DNA from: Rhizophagus irregularis
Taxonomy: Eukaryota > Glomeromycota > Glomeromycetes > Glomerales > Glomeraceae
Assembly (NCBI RefSeq): GCF_026210795.1
Contig: NC_089437.1
Coordinates: forward strand, 4,712,001 to 4,776,000
Reading direction: 5' to 3'
DNA: 64,000 bases
Part shown: positions 52,482 through 64,000 of the stretch, piece after piece
Numbering within the stretch: position 1 is the stretch's first letter
How the letters are laid out: every line of letters begins with the position of its first letter
The notes under the pieces: model-generated
Seen by the model: the letters and a program-made list of their open reading frames with translations, nothing else
Database searches by the model: none
What the model was told of the DNA's origin: nothing
Program-made: the position numbers and the translations under genes

Positions 52482-53872
52482 TTTTTTTTTTTTAAAAAAA
52501 AAGGGGGGAAGATTTTTATTTAATATTTGGCTTTCTAGTTTCTATTTTCAAATAAGCTTTTGAAAATATTAAATCACATGCCAGTGGTTTATTTTTGAAC
52601 ATATAATAAATATATTTTTTGATTCATAAAAAAGGTACAATTTTAGTAATCTGGGTACTTTGCTTTGTACATTTTTACTTATAAGGAATTGGTCTATTTG
52701 ACCATTGGTCTATAAAGGTCTGGTTCGCAGTGAAAATATGCAATTGTATGTAAGATACTTTATTACAATGGTTTTTTTTGGAGATTTTACTGCGTATTTT
52801 TTATTATCCCATCAGATCTAAGATTTATTAGAGTCAATTCGTATTGTATATATTACGTATTATAACATGGTTTTATTTAATCTTTTGAGACCATTAAATA
52901 ATTTTTTGAAATAAAAACGTACTAATTATCAAAATTATATAGGGAAAGTAAAAAAAAAAAAAGTTCAAAAAAGTGGAATTAATACAAATTATTTATCTAG
53001 AAAAAAAAGTTTTTTTTTTTAATTTCGTAATAAATTTCTAATTCCCTCCTTAATGACATTTGCGTCAATGACTTTTTGCTTCAATTTGGAAATTTTTTAA
53101 AATCTTGAATTTCGCAGATGTCTGATATTATTATAAATAAATTATTGAAATTGATTTTTTTAAAAGATTTTGATTTTTACCTCACGAATTGGGTTGAGGA
53201 CTCCTATTTATTAGTCCGAACTCCGAGGTAAGGTTTGATATGTCCGTCCAGCAAAAGTGTCATTCTTGATATATAAAAAACAAAATAAATATATGTCTAT
53301 CAAGAATCATACTATAAACATGTCAAGAATGATATTGTTGCTTCGCATGTGATACTGCAACGAAAAACTTTAATTGGCTTATAACGCCCTATAATCATTT
53401 TTCTAAAAATTTTTATGGGGACGGTTTCCGTTTCCTATGTAGTAGATAGGATTTTAACTCTATTAACGGAATCTAAATAAGAAGAGAAAGCATGTAATCA
53501 CGGATTTGTAAGGTATGTTTCATGGGATATTTCAACATTTTGAACATGTGAACATTTCGAACATTTTGAATAATTGAATATTTGATAATTGCCATCACGA
53601 AAATTACATGATTTTTTTTTTCAGGATTGATCTCTTCCAATTTTTTGTCTGTAAAATTTTCGATAAAGACTTGACTTCCTTTTATTTTCTTTTCATTGGA
53701 TAATCATATGTATGCAATTTATTTACTTTAACTAAATAAATGATGAAACTCTGGTTCGTTAGAAATAATTAAAGTTAAAATTCATTAAAGTTAAAATAAT
53801 AATAAATAATAAATTCTTTATGAATTATATTTATTTTATACATATAAATAAAAAAAATTTTAATTATTATTA
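52482..53872. other. Spacer between Kelch copies B and C
   Basis: Close copy of the A/B spacer, including the 'tatatatctatcaagaatca' region of the foldback near 53260-53335. No independent gene seen. Confidence 0.6.
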
Positions 53873-55723
53873 TTATTTTACTAAACTTCTTCCGGATGAT
53901 AATTCTAACCACTCGGTACATTTTCGCTATTACCAGGAATCGGAAGGGCATTTTCATGTAATAAAATATTACGTCTTTTTATAAAAAAGAAAATACCGAA
54001 TGGTATAATACAAATAATACCTAAAACACCAACTACTACACCAACTATAATTCTTGTATTATTTTTATCGTTATATTGAGTTGAGGTGGTGATGGATGTG
54101 GCGACGGTTGAGGTGATGATGATTGAGGTGGTATAACAGCATCAGGACTAAAATGATCGGTCCAAACATAATTTAAAGAATTACTAACATCAAGTAATAG
54201 TACATCAGCTTCACCTTTTTCTTTATATTCAAAATTAAAATTAGGACCAGAACCTAAAAAAAAATTATATATATATAAATAAAGAATAGTATTAAAATAT
54301 ATAGATAAGATAGAAATAATGTAAAAATAAACTTTTTCTTTTAAAAAAAAATGACCAATTAATCGACTAAAACTAACAATTCAAATTTATTTTATTTTTT
54401 CACTTACCAAATGCTATGACCATATATTTTCCAATTACATTGGCAGTATGACCAGAACATTTCATGGAGGGTTGTGTTCCTGAATTATTTGGTTCATACC
54501 AATTAAAATTTGTAGTATTCAATACATATAACATTTTATTGTCAGTATTATCACCACCGAAAACTATCATTCTAAAACCATCTAATCCAAGTACAGAAGA
54601 TATACCATTATCACCATTTGGGATAGATCTGAACCACCAATTTCATCGACAATAACTGTCTTGACATTCATCTGGGAGTTGGAGGAAATCAAATAATAAG
54701 CAAATCATTGCAACATTTATAATAATATGATAACTTCGATTCATCTTAGCTAGTAGTTCACTGAGTGTTAAACGAACTTTGGACTCTGCAATCTCTTGGC
54801 TCCTCTTCCAGACAATATTACTGATTTCTGATGATGAATTCTCACACAGTTGATAAAGAAGGTAAACAAGTTAGATAATGGAAATAATATTTAACATGTT
54901 GATGACGACATAAAGCATTTTTCATGCACGTCGGTAAGTAGGTGTACACGCGAAAGAATCACACATTGATGAGCAAAGCCGTCGCGTTTCTCCTCCCCAT
55001 CGAGTTAGAAAGCATCCAACCCTCCTCGAAAGCATCGAGCGGCGTAATGACAAGAAGTCTTGCCTGACACACCCTTTTTTGCATGGAACTAACCTTTAAA
55101 TGTTTTTGCAATATCCGCGCTTTCTCCGCGCACAATCTGAATATATTGTATCAAAAATAAACATTCCTCCTTGATTACGAGTTACATTTTAAGAGTTGTA
55201 AAAGGAAAACCGGCAAGTAAATATATTTTACCATTATAGGCAGTTATAGGTCTCATTTGATTTCTACCTATAGGTCTTTCACCCGATATATTTTGTTGTG
55301 AATATGAATGCCATGAATTATCTTTTGTATTAAAAGTTAGAACTGGGGTAATGTTTTATCCTTTTCATTATTTATAAAATATATTGTATCGTTATTTGCA
55401 CCACCATAACTCGCTGCTACGCCGTTAGAAATTATAGAAAAAAAGGCCAAAGGAAGATTTTTTCATTATCTGGTATTGCAGTCCATGGTAAAGTTGAAGT
55501 ATCAAAAGGTCTTGATACGTCAAGATAAAAAAAATCTATCATCTGGACTTTGATTATATGTACTTTCAATCGTATCAGTAAGTGGATTATCTCTGAATCC
55601 ACCAAAAATATAAAGTTTTTTATTAACAAGAATTGAGCTATGTAATGTACGAACACTAGGTGTCAAATCAGATTTCACTATCGTTAAAATTTGAAGTAAT
55701 AATAATAGTCTGAAATTAAACAT
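53873..55723 (-). pseudogene. Kelch-TM gene copy C, heavily damaged
   Basis: Starts at 55723 with MFNFRLLLLLQILTIVKSD and Kelch motif KKLYIFGGFRDN, then loses frame in the run after DDRFF (an extra A near 55530). Further small changes are seen around 55350 and 55440. The middle, 54628-55144, is not Kelch sequence at all and replaces about 205 bp found in the other copies. The part near 54410-54627 is again Kelch, including FRMIVFGGDN. Exon 2 (53873-54252) keeps the transmembrane region but has an early stop after NVPSG. It cannot make the normal protein. Confidence 0.9.
54628..55144. other. Unrelated ~515-bp sequence replacing the middle of Kelch copy C
   Basis: From just after GGGATAGA to just before ATATTGTATC, alignment with the other five copies stops. 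The segment is richer in G+C than its surroundings, especially 54,940-55,135. On its minus strand about 54657-54872 is open for some 70 codons and reads like protein (CENSSSEISNIVWKRSQEIA). I do not recognise it. No inverted repeats or target duplications are visible at the joins. Confidence 0.75.
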
Positions 55724-57152
55724 TATATTTTATTTTATTTTTTTAAAAAAAAAAAGGGAAAAAAATTTTTATTTAATATTTGAGTTTCATAGTTTCTATT
55801 TTCAAATAGGCTTTTGGAAATAATAAATCACATGCTAGTGGTTTATTTTCAACATTGAAACTACTGAATGAAATACATTTTTTGATTGATAAAAAAGATT
55901 AAGTTTACAATTTTAGTAATCTGGTAATTTACTTTGAACAATTTTACTTATAAGGAATTGGTCTATTGGTCTATAAAAGTCTTGCTCACAATGATAAAAT
56001 ATGCAATGTAGATACTTTATTACAATGATTTTTTTTGGAGATTTTATTGCGGATTTTTTATTATTCCATCAGATCTAGAGTCAATTCGTATTGTACATAT
56101 TACGTATTATCACATGGTTTTATTTAGTCTTTTGAGATCATTAAATAATTTTTGAAAAAAAAAAGTTCAAAAAAGTGGAATTAATACAAATTATTTATCT
56201 AGAAAAAAACCTTTTTTTCTTAATTTCGTAATAAATTTCTAATTCCCCCCTTAATGACATTTGTGTCAATGACAATCTAGAATTTTTTAAATTTAAAATC
56301 TTGAATTTCGCAGATGTCTGAAAAAAAGAATTATTATAAATGAATTGAATTGAAATTATTGAAATTGATTTTTACCTCACGAATTGGTTGAATACTCCTA
56401 TTTATTAGTCCGAACTCCGAAATAAGATTAGATATGGATGTCCTTCCGGCAAAAGTGTCATTCTTGATATATAAAAAACAAAATAAATATATATCTATCA
56501 AGAATCATACTATATTTTGCTTCGCATGTGACACTGTGCAACAAAAAAACAAATTTTCTGAAAAAAATTCCTTATTTTTCTAGTTTTTATTTCAGAAAAA
56601 CTCAGACATGTGAACATTTTTTTAAAAATTTTTATGGGGACGGTTTCCTGTTGTAGATATTTCTCGTCGTATATTTATATAATCAGTCAAATCAATCGAA
56701 TTAGATTTAGGGATTTTAGGGATTTTAACCCTATTAACGCAATCTAATCCAAAATAAGAACAGAAAGGCATATTTTTGTAAAGGTATGTTTTCACGGGAT
56801 ATTTCAACATTTTGAACGTGAAATATTTTGAACATTTTGAATATTTGAATATTTGATAATTGGCATCACGAAAATTACAAACTCCATGATTCTTTTTCAG
56901 GAAGATCTCTTCCAATTTTTGTCTGTAAAATTTTCGATAAAGACTTGACTTCCTTTTATTTTCTTTTCATTGGATAATAATATTTATGTAATTTAATGTA
57001 CATTATTTATAAATGATGAAACTCCGGTTCGTTAGAAATAATTGAAGTTAAAATTCATTAAGTTAAAATAATAATAAATAATAAATTCTTTATATACTGT
57101 TTATTTTATACATATAAATAAATAAAATTTTAATAATATAATTCTTCTATTA
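55724..57152. other. Spacer between Kelch copies C and D
   Basis: Related to the preceding spacers but more diverged. The foldback near 56455-56515 is shortened. No gene supported; the short open frame at 56622-56915 is a by-product of the repeated GAATATTT/CATTTTGAAC sequence. Confidence 0.55.
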
Positions 57153-58674
57153 TTATGATTTTTTTACTAAACTTCTTCCGGATGATAATTCTAAATCACT
57201 CGGTATAGCCATTACATTTTCGCTATTACTAGGAATTGAAAGGGCTTTTTCATGTAATAAATTTTTACGTCTTTTTATAAAAAAGAAAATACATAATGAT
57301 ATAATACAAATAATACCTAAAACACCAACAACTACACCAACTATAATTCCTGTATCATTTTTATTGTTATATTGAGTTGATGATTGAGGTGGTGATTGAG
57401 GTGGTACAACAGCATTAGGATCAAAATGATTGACCCAATTATAATTTGAAGAATTACCAATATCAAGTAAAAGTACATCATTTTCACCATTTTGTTTATA
57501 ATCAAATTTTAAATTAGGATCAGAACCTAAAAAAAATTATATATATATATATATATATAAAGAATAATATTAAAATATTATAAATAATGTAAATAATTTT
57601 TTTTTTTTAAAAAAAACGACCAATTGATCGACCAACCAAATCCAACAATTCAACACTTACCAAATGCTATGACCATATATCTTCCAATTACATTGGCAGT
57701 ATGATCACGACGTTTTAAGGTGGGACCTTTTCCTGAAACATTTGGTTCATACCAATTAAAAGTTGTAGTATCCAATACATATAACATTTTATTGTCAATA
57801 TTATGACCACCAAAAACTATTATTCTAAAACCATCTAATCCAAGTACAGAAGATATACCATTATCACCATTTGGGGTAGAATCACCAAAAGTGGGTTGCG
57901 GTTTCCAAGTATTATCAATAGTATTATACAAATATACTATACGAAAACCATCAGCGACGGGTTTACCATCAGGACCTTTAGGATCCTTTCCGCCCATATA
58001 AACTATTATACCATTTGGTAATAAAGTAGCGGAATATTCAACTCTTAACATACCATCTATAGCATCTTTTAGTACACAAGATAATTCTATTGTATCAAAA
58101 ATAAACATTCCTCCTTGATTACGAGTTACATCTTGAATAGTTGTAAAAGGAAAACCGGCAAGTAAATATATTTTACCATTATAATCAGTTATAGGTCTCA
58201 TTTGATTTCTACCGATAGGTCTTTCAACTGATATAGATGAATATTTAAGCCATGAATTATCACTTGTATTAAAAGTTAGAACTGAAGGTGATGTTGTATT
58301 TTCATTATTTATAAAATATATTGTATCATTCTTTTCACCACCATAACTCGCTGCTACACCTCCAGAAAGCACGGAAGAAAAAAGGTTCAAAAAAAGAGTT
58401 TTTTCATTATCTGGTATTGCAGTCCATGGTAAAGTTGAAGTATCAAAGGTCTTGATACGTCAAGATAAAAAAATCTATCATTTGGACTTTGATTATATGT
58501 ACTTTCAATCGTATCAGTAAGTGGATTATCTCTGAATCCACCAAAAATATAAAGTTTTTTACCAACATAAATTGAGCTATGTAATGTACGAACACTAGGA
58601 CTAGGTGTTAATAATTGAGATTTCACTATCGTTAAAATTTGAAGCAATAATAATAATAATATAAAATTGAACAT
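57153..58674 (-). pseudogene. Kelch-TM gene copy D, single frameshift
   Basis: Exon 1 57661-58674, exon 2 57153-57526. Reads as the same signal peptide-Kelch-TM protein except for one missing A in the run at about 58446 (tatcaaagg where copies C and E have tatcaaaagg). The lengths sum to 1,388, one base short of 463 codons, which confirms a single gap. Downstream of it the frame is open to the end of exon 1 (VYMGGKDPKG, FRIIVFGGHN, NWYEPNVSGKGPT), and exon 2 is intact (IIVGVVVGVLGIICIISLCI, FFFIKRRKNLL, tail to SLVKKS). A homopolymer sequencing error would restore a normal gene, so this copy may really be functional. Confidence 0.85.
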
Positions 58675-59975
58675 TTTTTATTTTATTTTTTTTATTTTTT
58701 TTTAAAAAAAAACAAAAGAAAATAAAATTTTTATTTAACAATTAATATTTGACTTTCTAATTTCTATTTTTGATTTACTATTTTTAGAGAAGTTTTTTAA
58801 CTATATTTGAATCTCATCGGGCCTTTATAACCGATCCACTTAAAAAAAAATGCTCATCAAACGATTCATTTAAAAAAACAAAATGCTCGTCAAACGATTC
58901 ATAACAATATTAAATCACATGACTGATTTTTTGAACATTGAAACGAAATAATGTCAGAATGGAACCTGTAATTATATTTTTTGTAATCTTTAAATTTACA
59001 ATTTTAGTAATCTGGTACTTATAAAAATTTTGTTTTTGTATAATTTTACTTATAAGGAATTGGTCTACCGGATATACAATCCGTATGTAGATTTTTATTA
59101 TTTTAAGAGATTGATAATTTCGCTTATTTTTACGCATTACCACGTATTAATCGTATTATATGAAAGAAAAAGTGTACAAATTACAAAATTAATCAAAAAA
59201 GTGGAATTAATACAAAAAATAAATTCTTTTTTTTTTAATTTCGTAATAGATTTCTAATTCTTTCAATTCTCTCCTTAATAACATTTGTGTCAATGACTTT
59301 TGTTTCAATCTAGAATTTTTTAAAATCTTGAATTTCGAAGATGTCTGAAAAAAAAAAATGTTCAATAATAATAATTATGATTATTATAAATGAATTGAAT
59401 TGAATTTGATTTTTTAAAAAGGCTTGATTTTATCTCACAAATTAGTTAGACTCCTATTTATAGATATTTCCGTCGCACGTATAATTGTATAATCGGTCGA
59501 ATCAGATTTAGAGATTTTAGGGATAACGCGATCTAATCCTAAATAAGAAGAGAAAGGTATGTAACCACGGGTTTTGGTTTTCACGAGATATTTCAACATT
59601 TTGAACATGTGAAATACTTTGAACATTTGAATATGTTGAATATTTTGAATATTTGAAATAAATACTTGGGATACGTTGAATATTTGGAACATCTTGAACA
59701 TCACGAACATCACAAACATTACGAAAATTACGAATTTCATGATTTGACTTTTTTTATTTTCTTTTCATTGGATAATCCTTTGTATGTAATTGAATGTATA
59801 TTTTAATTGAAACTCCGGTTCGTTAGAAATAATTGAAGTTACAATTCGTTAAAATTAAAATATAATAATAAATAATAAATTCTTTATGAATTATATTTAT
59901 ACACATAAATTAAATAAATTATTTTTTTTATTCTCATTTCAAATATAACAATACAGTATAATTCTATTATTATTA
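58675..59975. other. Spacer between Kelch copies D and E
   Basis: Shorter and more diverged than the A-C spacers. It contains a small local duplication 'tgctcatcaaacgattcat' / 'tgctcgtcaaacgattcat' at about 58850-58900. No gene seen. Confidence 0.55.
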
Positions 59976-61453
59976 TTATTTTACTAAATTTCTTCCGGAC
60001 GATAATTCTAAATCACTCGGTATAGGCATTACATTTTCACCATCACTAGTAGCTTTTTCATGTAGTAAATTTTTACGTCTTTTTATAAAAAAGAAAATAC
60101 TTAATGATGTAATAATAATAATACCTAAAACACCAACTACTACACCAACTATAATTCCTGTATTATTTTTATTATTAGAATTATTATCAGATTGAGTTGA
60201 ATCTGATGTTGATGATGATTGAGGTGGTATAACAGCATTAGGATCAAAATTATTGGTCCAAATATAATTTGAAGAATTACCAATATCAAGTAAAAGTACA
60301 TCACTTTCACCATTTTTCCTATAATTAAAATTTAAACCAAAACCAGAACCTAAATAAAGGATAGTATTAAAACATTATCAATAACGTAATTTTTTTTTTA
60401 AAAAAAAAACGACCAATTGATCGACCAACCAAATCCAACAATTCAACACTTACCAAATGCTATGACCATATATCTTCCAATTACATTGGCAGTATGATCA
60501 AAACGTTTTATGGTGGGACCTTTTCCTGAAACATTTGGTTCGTACCAATTAAAATTTGTAGTATCCAATACATATAACATTTTATTATCAATATCATCAC
60601 CACCAAAAACAATTATTCTAAAACCATCTAATCCAAGTACAGAAGATATACCATTATCACCATTTGGGATAGAATCACCAAAAGTGGGTTGTGGTTTCCA
60701 AGTATTATCATTAGTATTATATAAGTATACCACACGAAAACCATCAGTGGCGGGTTTACCAGCAGGTTCCTTTCCACCCATATAAACTATTATACCATTT
60801 GGTAATAAAGTAGCGGAATATTCAACTCTTGATATAGCAGTATCTTTTAGTACACAAGATAAATTTGTTGTATCAAAAATAATCATTCCTCCTTGATTAC
60901 GAGTTACACCTTGAAGAGTTGTAAAAGGAAAACCGGCAAGTAAAAATATTTTACCACTATAATCAGTTATAGGTCTCATTTGATTTCTACCAATAGGTCT
61001 TTCACCTGATATAATTTGTTGTGAATATGAATTCCATGAATTATCTTTTGTATTAAAAGTTAGAACTGGAGGTAATGTTTTATCCTTTTCATTATTTATA
61101 AAATATATTGTATCGTTATTTGCACCACCATAACTCGCTGTTACGCCTCCAGAAATTATAGAAGTAAAAAAGTTCAAAGGAAGATTTTTGTCATTATCTG
61201 GTATTGCAGTCCATGGTAAAGTTGAAGTATCAAAAGGTTTTGATACGTCAAGATAAAAAAATCTATCATCTGGATTTAGATTATATGTACTTTCAATCGT
61301 AACATTAGGTACAAAATCTTTGAATCCACTAAAAATATAAAGTTTTTTATCGACAAGAATTGAGCTATGTAATGTACGAACATTAGGTGTTAATAACTGA
61401 GATTTCACTATCGTTAAAATCTGAAGTAATAATAATAGTCTAAAATTAAACAT
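59976..61453 (-). CDS. Kelch-repeat membrane protein, copy E (intact)
   Basis: Exon 1 60454-61453 and exon 2 59976-60349, with the same phase-1 GT-AG intron, giving 457 residues. Signal peptide MFNFRLLLLLQILTIVKS, then Kelch blades (KKLYIFSGFKD, KIFLLAGFPF, IVYMGGKEPA, FRIIVFGGDD with Trp-containing loops), a stalk that is longer and Ser-rich (PPQSSSTSDSTQSDNNSNN), the transmembrane helix IIVGVVVGVLGIIIITSLSI and tail FFFIKRRKNLL ending SSGRNLVK. It differs from copy B most in the stalk and the cytoplasmic C-terminus. The gene is fully open. Likely surface display of a Kelch propeller; function unknown. Confidence 0.92.
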
Positions 61454-63236
61454 ATTTTTTTTTTGTTTTTATAAAAAAAAAAGGAAGGGAAAAAAATTTT
61501 TTTATTTAATATTAGTTTCTATTTAATTTTACTATTTTTAGAGAAACTTTTAAACTATATTTGAATGCTCATTTAAAAAAAAAAAACAAACTTGGAAAAT
61601 ATTAAATCACATGACACTGTTTTCTTAACATTGAAACCTGTTTACAATCTCTAAATTTACAATTTTAGCAATCTGGTGCTAATTAAAAAAATTGGTTTGT
61701 ATAATTTTACTTATAAGTAATTGAACTACCGCCCTATATAGGTCTGGCTCAATATGCAATTGTATGTAGGATGCTTTATTGCAATGTTTCATCCCTTGTT
61801 TTTGTCGGAGATTTACTGCGGACGTTTTTGTGGATTTATTATTTTACCAAAATGGGAGATATACAGTATATAATTTTTTGTTAATTAGAGATGATAATCA
61901 ATTTGTTTACTTGCCTTTACGTATTACAGTGTATTATACGTATTTTTTTTTATTAAAAGAAAGGAAAAGAAAAGAGAAAAAGTGTACAAAATTAATCTAG
62001 GAAAAGTAAAAAAAGTTCGAAAAAGTGGAATTAATACAAATTATATACAAAGAATTTTCTAAAAAAAAGTTTTCTCTCTTAATGACATTTGTGTAGAATA
62101 GAATTTTTTAATTTAGTAGATGTCTAAAAAAAAGTTTTTTAATAATTATGATTTTAAAAGATTTGATTTTTACCTCATGAAGACCCCTATTTATAGATAT
62201 TTCCATCAGATCAGATTTAACAATGATAGGGATTTTGGCGCCATTAGCTCAATCTAATCCTAAATAAGAAGAAAAGGTATATAATCAAGGTATGTTTTCA
62301 CAACATTTTAGACATGTGAAATATTTTGAACATTGGAATATTTGGAATATTTGAATATGTTGAATATTTGGAAACGAACCTGTACGAAAATTTGATATAC
62401 TGAACCATATATTACAGACCCGATTTTTTTTATAACTAATTGTGCTAGATATAACGAAACTATATAATAAAATGCTATCGCATCCGAACCTATTTTAACC
62501 GGGCGATTATATATTAAACCTATATATTTGATACCAAATATCACGTTATATAAATTAGTTACACCACAAAATTCAAGAAAGAGAGTTACTGTACAAAAAC
62601 GTAAACTTTGCGAAACAAAAGAAAAAATCCAACCCTTTCTAATGTTAGCTTTGTAAAACAATACCGTGTCGGAAAGTCAACAATAACTGACATTTTGAAA
62701 GAAAAAGAGCGTATAGAAGTATTAAATTCGTAAATCATCAAAATAGTCACATGTCTATATTTTATCATTGGTTACTGAACAATTCGGTATAAAAATATAT
62801 TATATAATGAACTCATCCTATACCAAACCAAACGAAAGGTTCGTTATATCCAGAATTGATTGTATTTTGAATATTTTGAGTATATTGAATGTTTGGAATA
62901 TGTGGAGAATATGTGGAGAATATGTGGAATATTTGGAATATTTAGAATATCTTGAACATATCACAAAAATTACGAACTTGATCTTTTTCAATTTTTTGTC
63001 TGTAAAATTTTCGATAAAGACTTGACAACCTTTTATTTTCTTTTCATTGGATAATCCTATGTTATGTAATTTAATGTATATTTTAACTAAATAAATAATG
63101 AAACTCTGGTTCGTTAAAATAATTGGTTTAAAATTCGTTAAAGTTAAAAGAATAATAAATATTACAGTCTTTATGAATTATATTTTATACACATAAATAA
63201 ATAGAATTTTTTTTTTTTATTCCCAATTCCTCATTA
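61454..63236. other. Spacer between Kelch copies E and F
   Basis: The outer parts match the other spacers. The middle, about 62370-62850, has no counterpart in them and appears inserted (listed separately). No host gene is recognised. Confidence 0.55.
62370..62850. mobile_element. Putative non-autonomous insertion in the E/F spacer
   Basis: About 480 bp interrupts the GAATATTT-rich spacer. The left side reads ACGAACCTGTACG. The right side, on the other strand, reads ATATAACGAACCTTTCG, so ACGAACCT is shared in inverted orientation, and the GATATAACGAACC core resembles the ends of the MITE at 1001-1147. Exact borders and a target duplication could not be fixed. Confidence 0.4.
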
Positions 63237-64000
63237 TTACGAATTTCTTCCAGATGATAATTCTAAACCACTTGGTATAGGCATTACATTTTCACCATCT
63301 CTAACAATTGGAAGAGCTTTTTCATGTAGTAAATATTTACGTCTTTTTATAAAGAAGAAAATACTTAATGATGTAATAAAAATAATACCTAAAACACCAA
63401 ATACTACACCAACTATAATTCCTGTATTATCATCAGATTGAGTTGAATTTGATGATGGTATAACAGCATTAGGATTAAAATTATTGGTCCAAATATAATT
63501 TGAAGAATTACCAATATCAATATCAAGTAAAAGTACATCACTTTCACCATTTTTCCGATATTAAAATTTAAAACAGGACCAGAACCTAAATAAAGGATAG
63601 TATTAAAATATTATGAATAACGTAATTTTTTTTTCTTAAAAAATCGACCAAAAATTCAAATTCAAATTCATTTAATTTTATTTTTTTCACTTACCAAATG
63701 CTATGACCATATATCTTCCAATTACATTGGCAGTATGATCAAAACGTTTCATGGTGGGACTTTTTCCTGAAACATTTGGTTCGTACTAATTAAAAGTTGT
63801 TGTATCCAATACATATAACATTTTATTGTCAGTATTATCACCACCAAAAACAATTATTCTAAAACCATCTAATCCAAGTACAGAAGATATACCATTATCA
63901 CCATTTGGGATAGAATCACCAAAAGTGTTTTGTGATTTCCAAGTATTATCATTAGTATTATATAAATGTACTACACGAAAACCATCAGCGACGGATTTAC
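63237..64000 (-). pseudogene. Kelch-TM gene copy F, broken and cut by window end
   Basis: Exon 2 63237-63585 and the 3' part of exon 1 from 63695 onward. The C-terminal Kelch blade (FRIIVFGGDN) and TM region are recognisable. Two lesions are visible: TAG replaces TGG in the FNWYEPN motif (about 63787), and one base is missing in the exon 2 stretch corresponding to FNYRKNGES (about 63560). The remainder of exon 1 lies beyond position 64000. Confidence 0.85.

Larger units (their letters stand above)
47600..64000 (-). repeat. Tandem array of ~3-kb units, each with a Kelch-TM gene
   Basis: A block starting 'actaaataaatgatgaaactc' recurs at about 47615, 50774, 53735, 57010 (truncated), 59800 (partial) and 63090. 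Genes and spacers repeat with it, so whole units of about 2.8-3.3 kb were duplicated head to tail, all on the minus strand. Units A and B (47.6-53.7 kb) are much more alike, even in spacer sequence, than either is to C-F, so A/B are the most recent duplication. The last unit continues beyond the window. Confidence 0.93.

Overview
The window looks like nuclear DNA of an early-diverging fungus, most likely an arbuscular mycorrhizal species (Glomeromycotina, Rhizophagus-like). The grounds are very AT-rich DNA with long A/T runs, compact multi-exon genes with short GT-AG introns, a MATA_HMG-type HMG-box gene, a fungal ABCG transporter, CK2 beta and Ras genes, a B12-dependent methylmalonyl-CoA mutase (a pathway kept in early-branching fungi and absent from most Dikarya), and a tandem array of membrane-anchored Kelch genes. 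The genus is an inference.

Layout. 0-17 kb is gene-dense: methylmalonyl-CoA mutase (minus, 3' end outside the window), an OTU deubiquitinase (OTUD3-like), the 2-oxoglutarate dehydrogenase E1 subunit (with an apparent small frameshifting gap), a Ras GTPase, linker histone H1 and an HMG-box regulator. 17-28.8 kb is a nearly gene-free, extremely AT-rich block. Its one clear occupant is a 3,039-bp hAT DNA transposon with matching terminal inverted repeats, a perfect 8-bp target duplication and a decayed transposase. 28.8-43 kb returns to genes: a P-loop ATPase with a mitochondrial-looking N-terminus, a DDX20/Gemin3-like DEAD-box helicase, a chromodomain-MRG protein (Eaf3/MRG15 type) that splices into a C-terminal GATA zinc finger, casein kinase 2 beta, and an ABCG half-transporter. 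43-47.6 kb holds gene relics and MITE-like palindromes. 47.6 kb to the end is a tandem array of about 3-kb units. Each unit carries a two-exon gene for a signal peptide-Kelch-transmembrane protein. Two of six copies are intact, three are broken, and the last runs off the window already broken.

How the genes relate. The housekeeping genes share mitochondrial carbon metabolism (methylmalonyl-CoA mutase makes succinyl-CoA; 2-oxoglutarate dehydrogenase makes it from 2-oxoglutarate) and chromatin or signalling roles (H1, MRG protein, HMG box, CK2, Ras). Nothing suggests co-transcription; strands alternate and most genes have their own promoter. The features most worth follow-up are the chromo-MRG-GATA fusion and the birth-and-death Kelch array, including one copy whose middle was replaced by about 0.5 kb of unrelated DNA.
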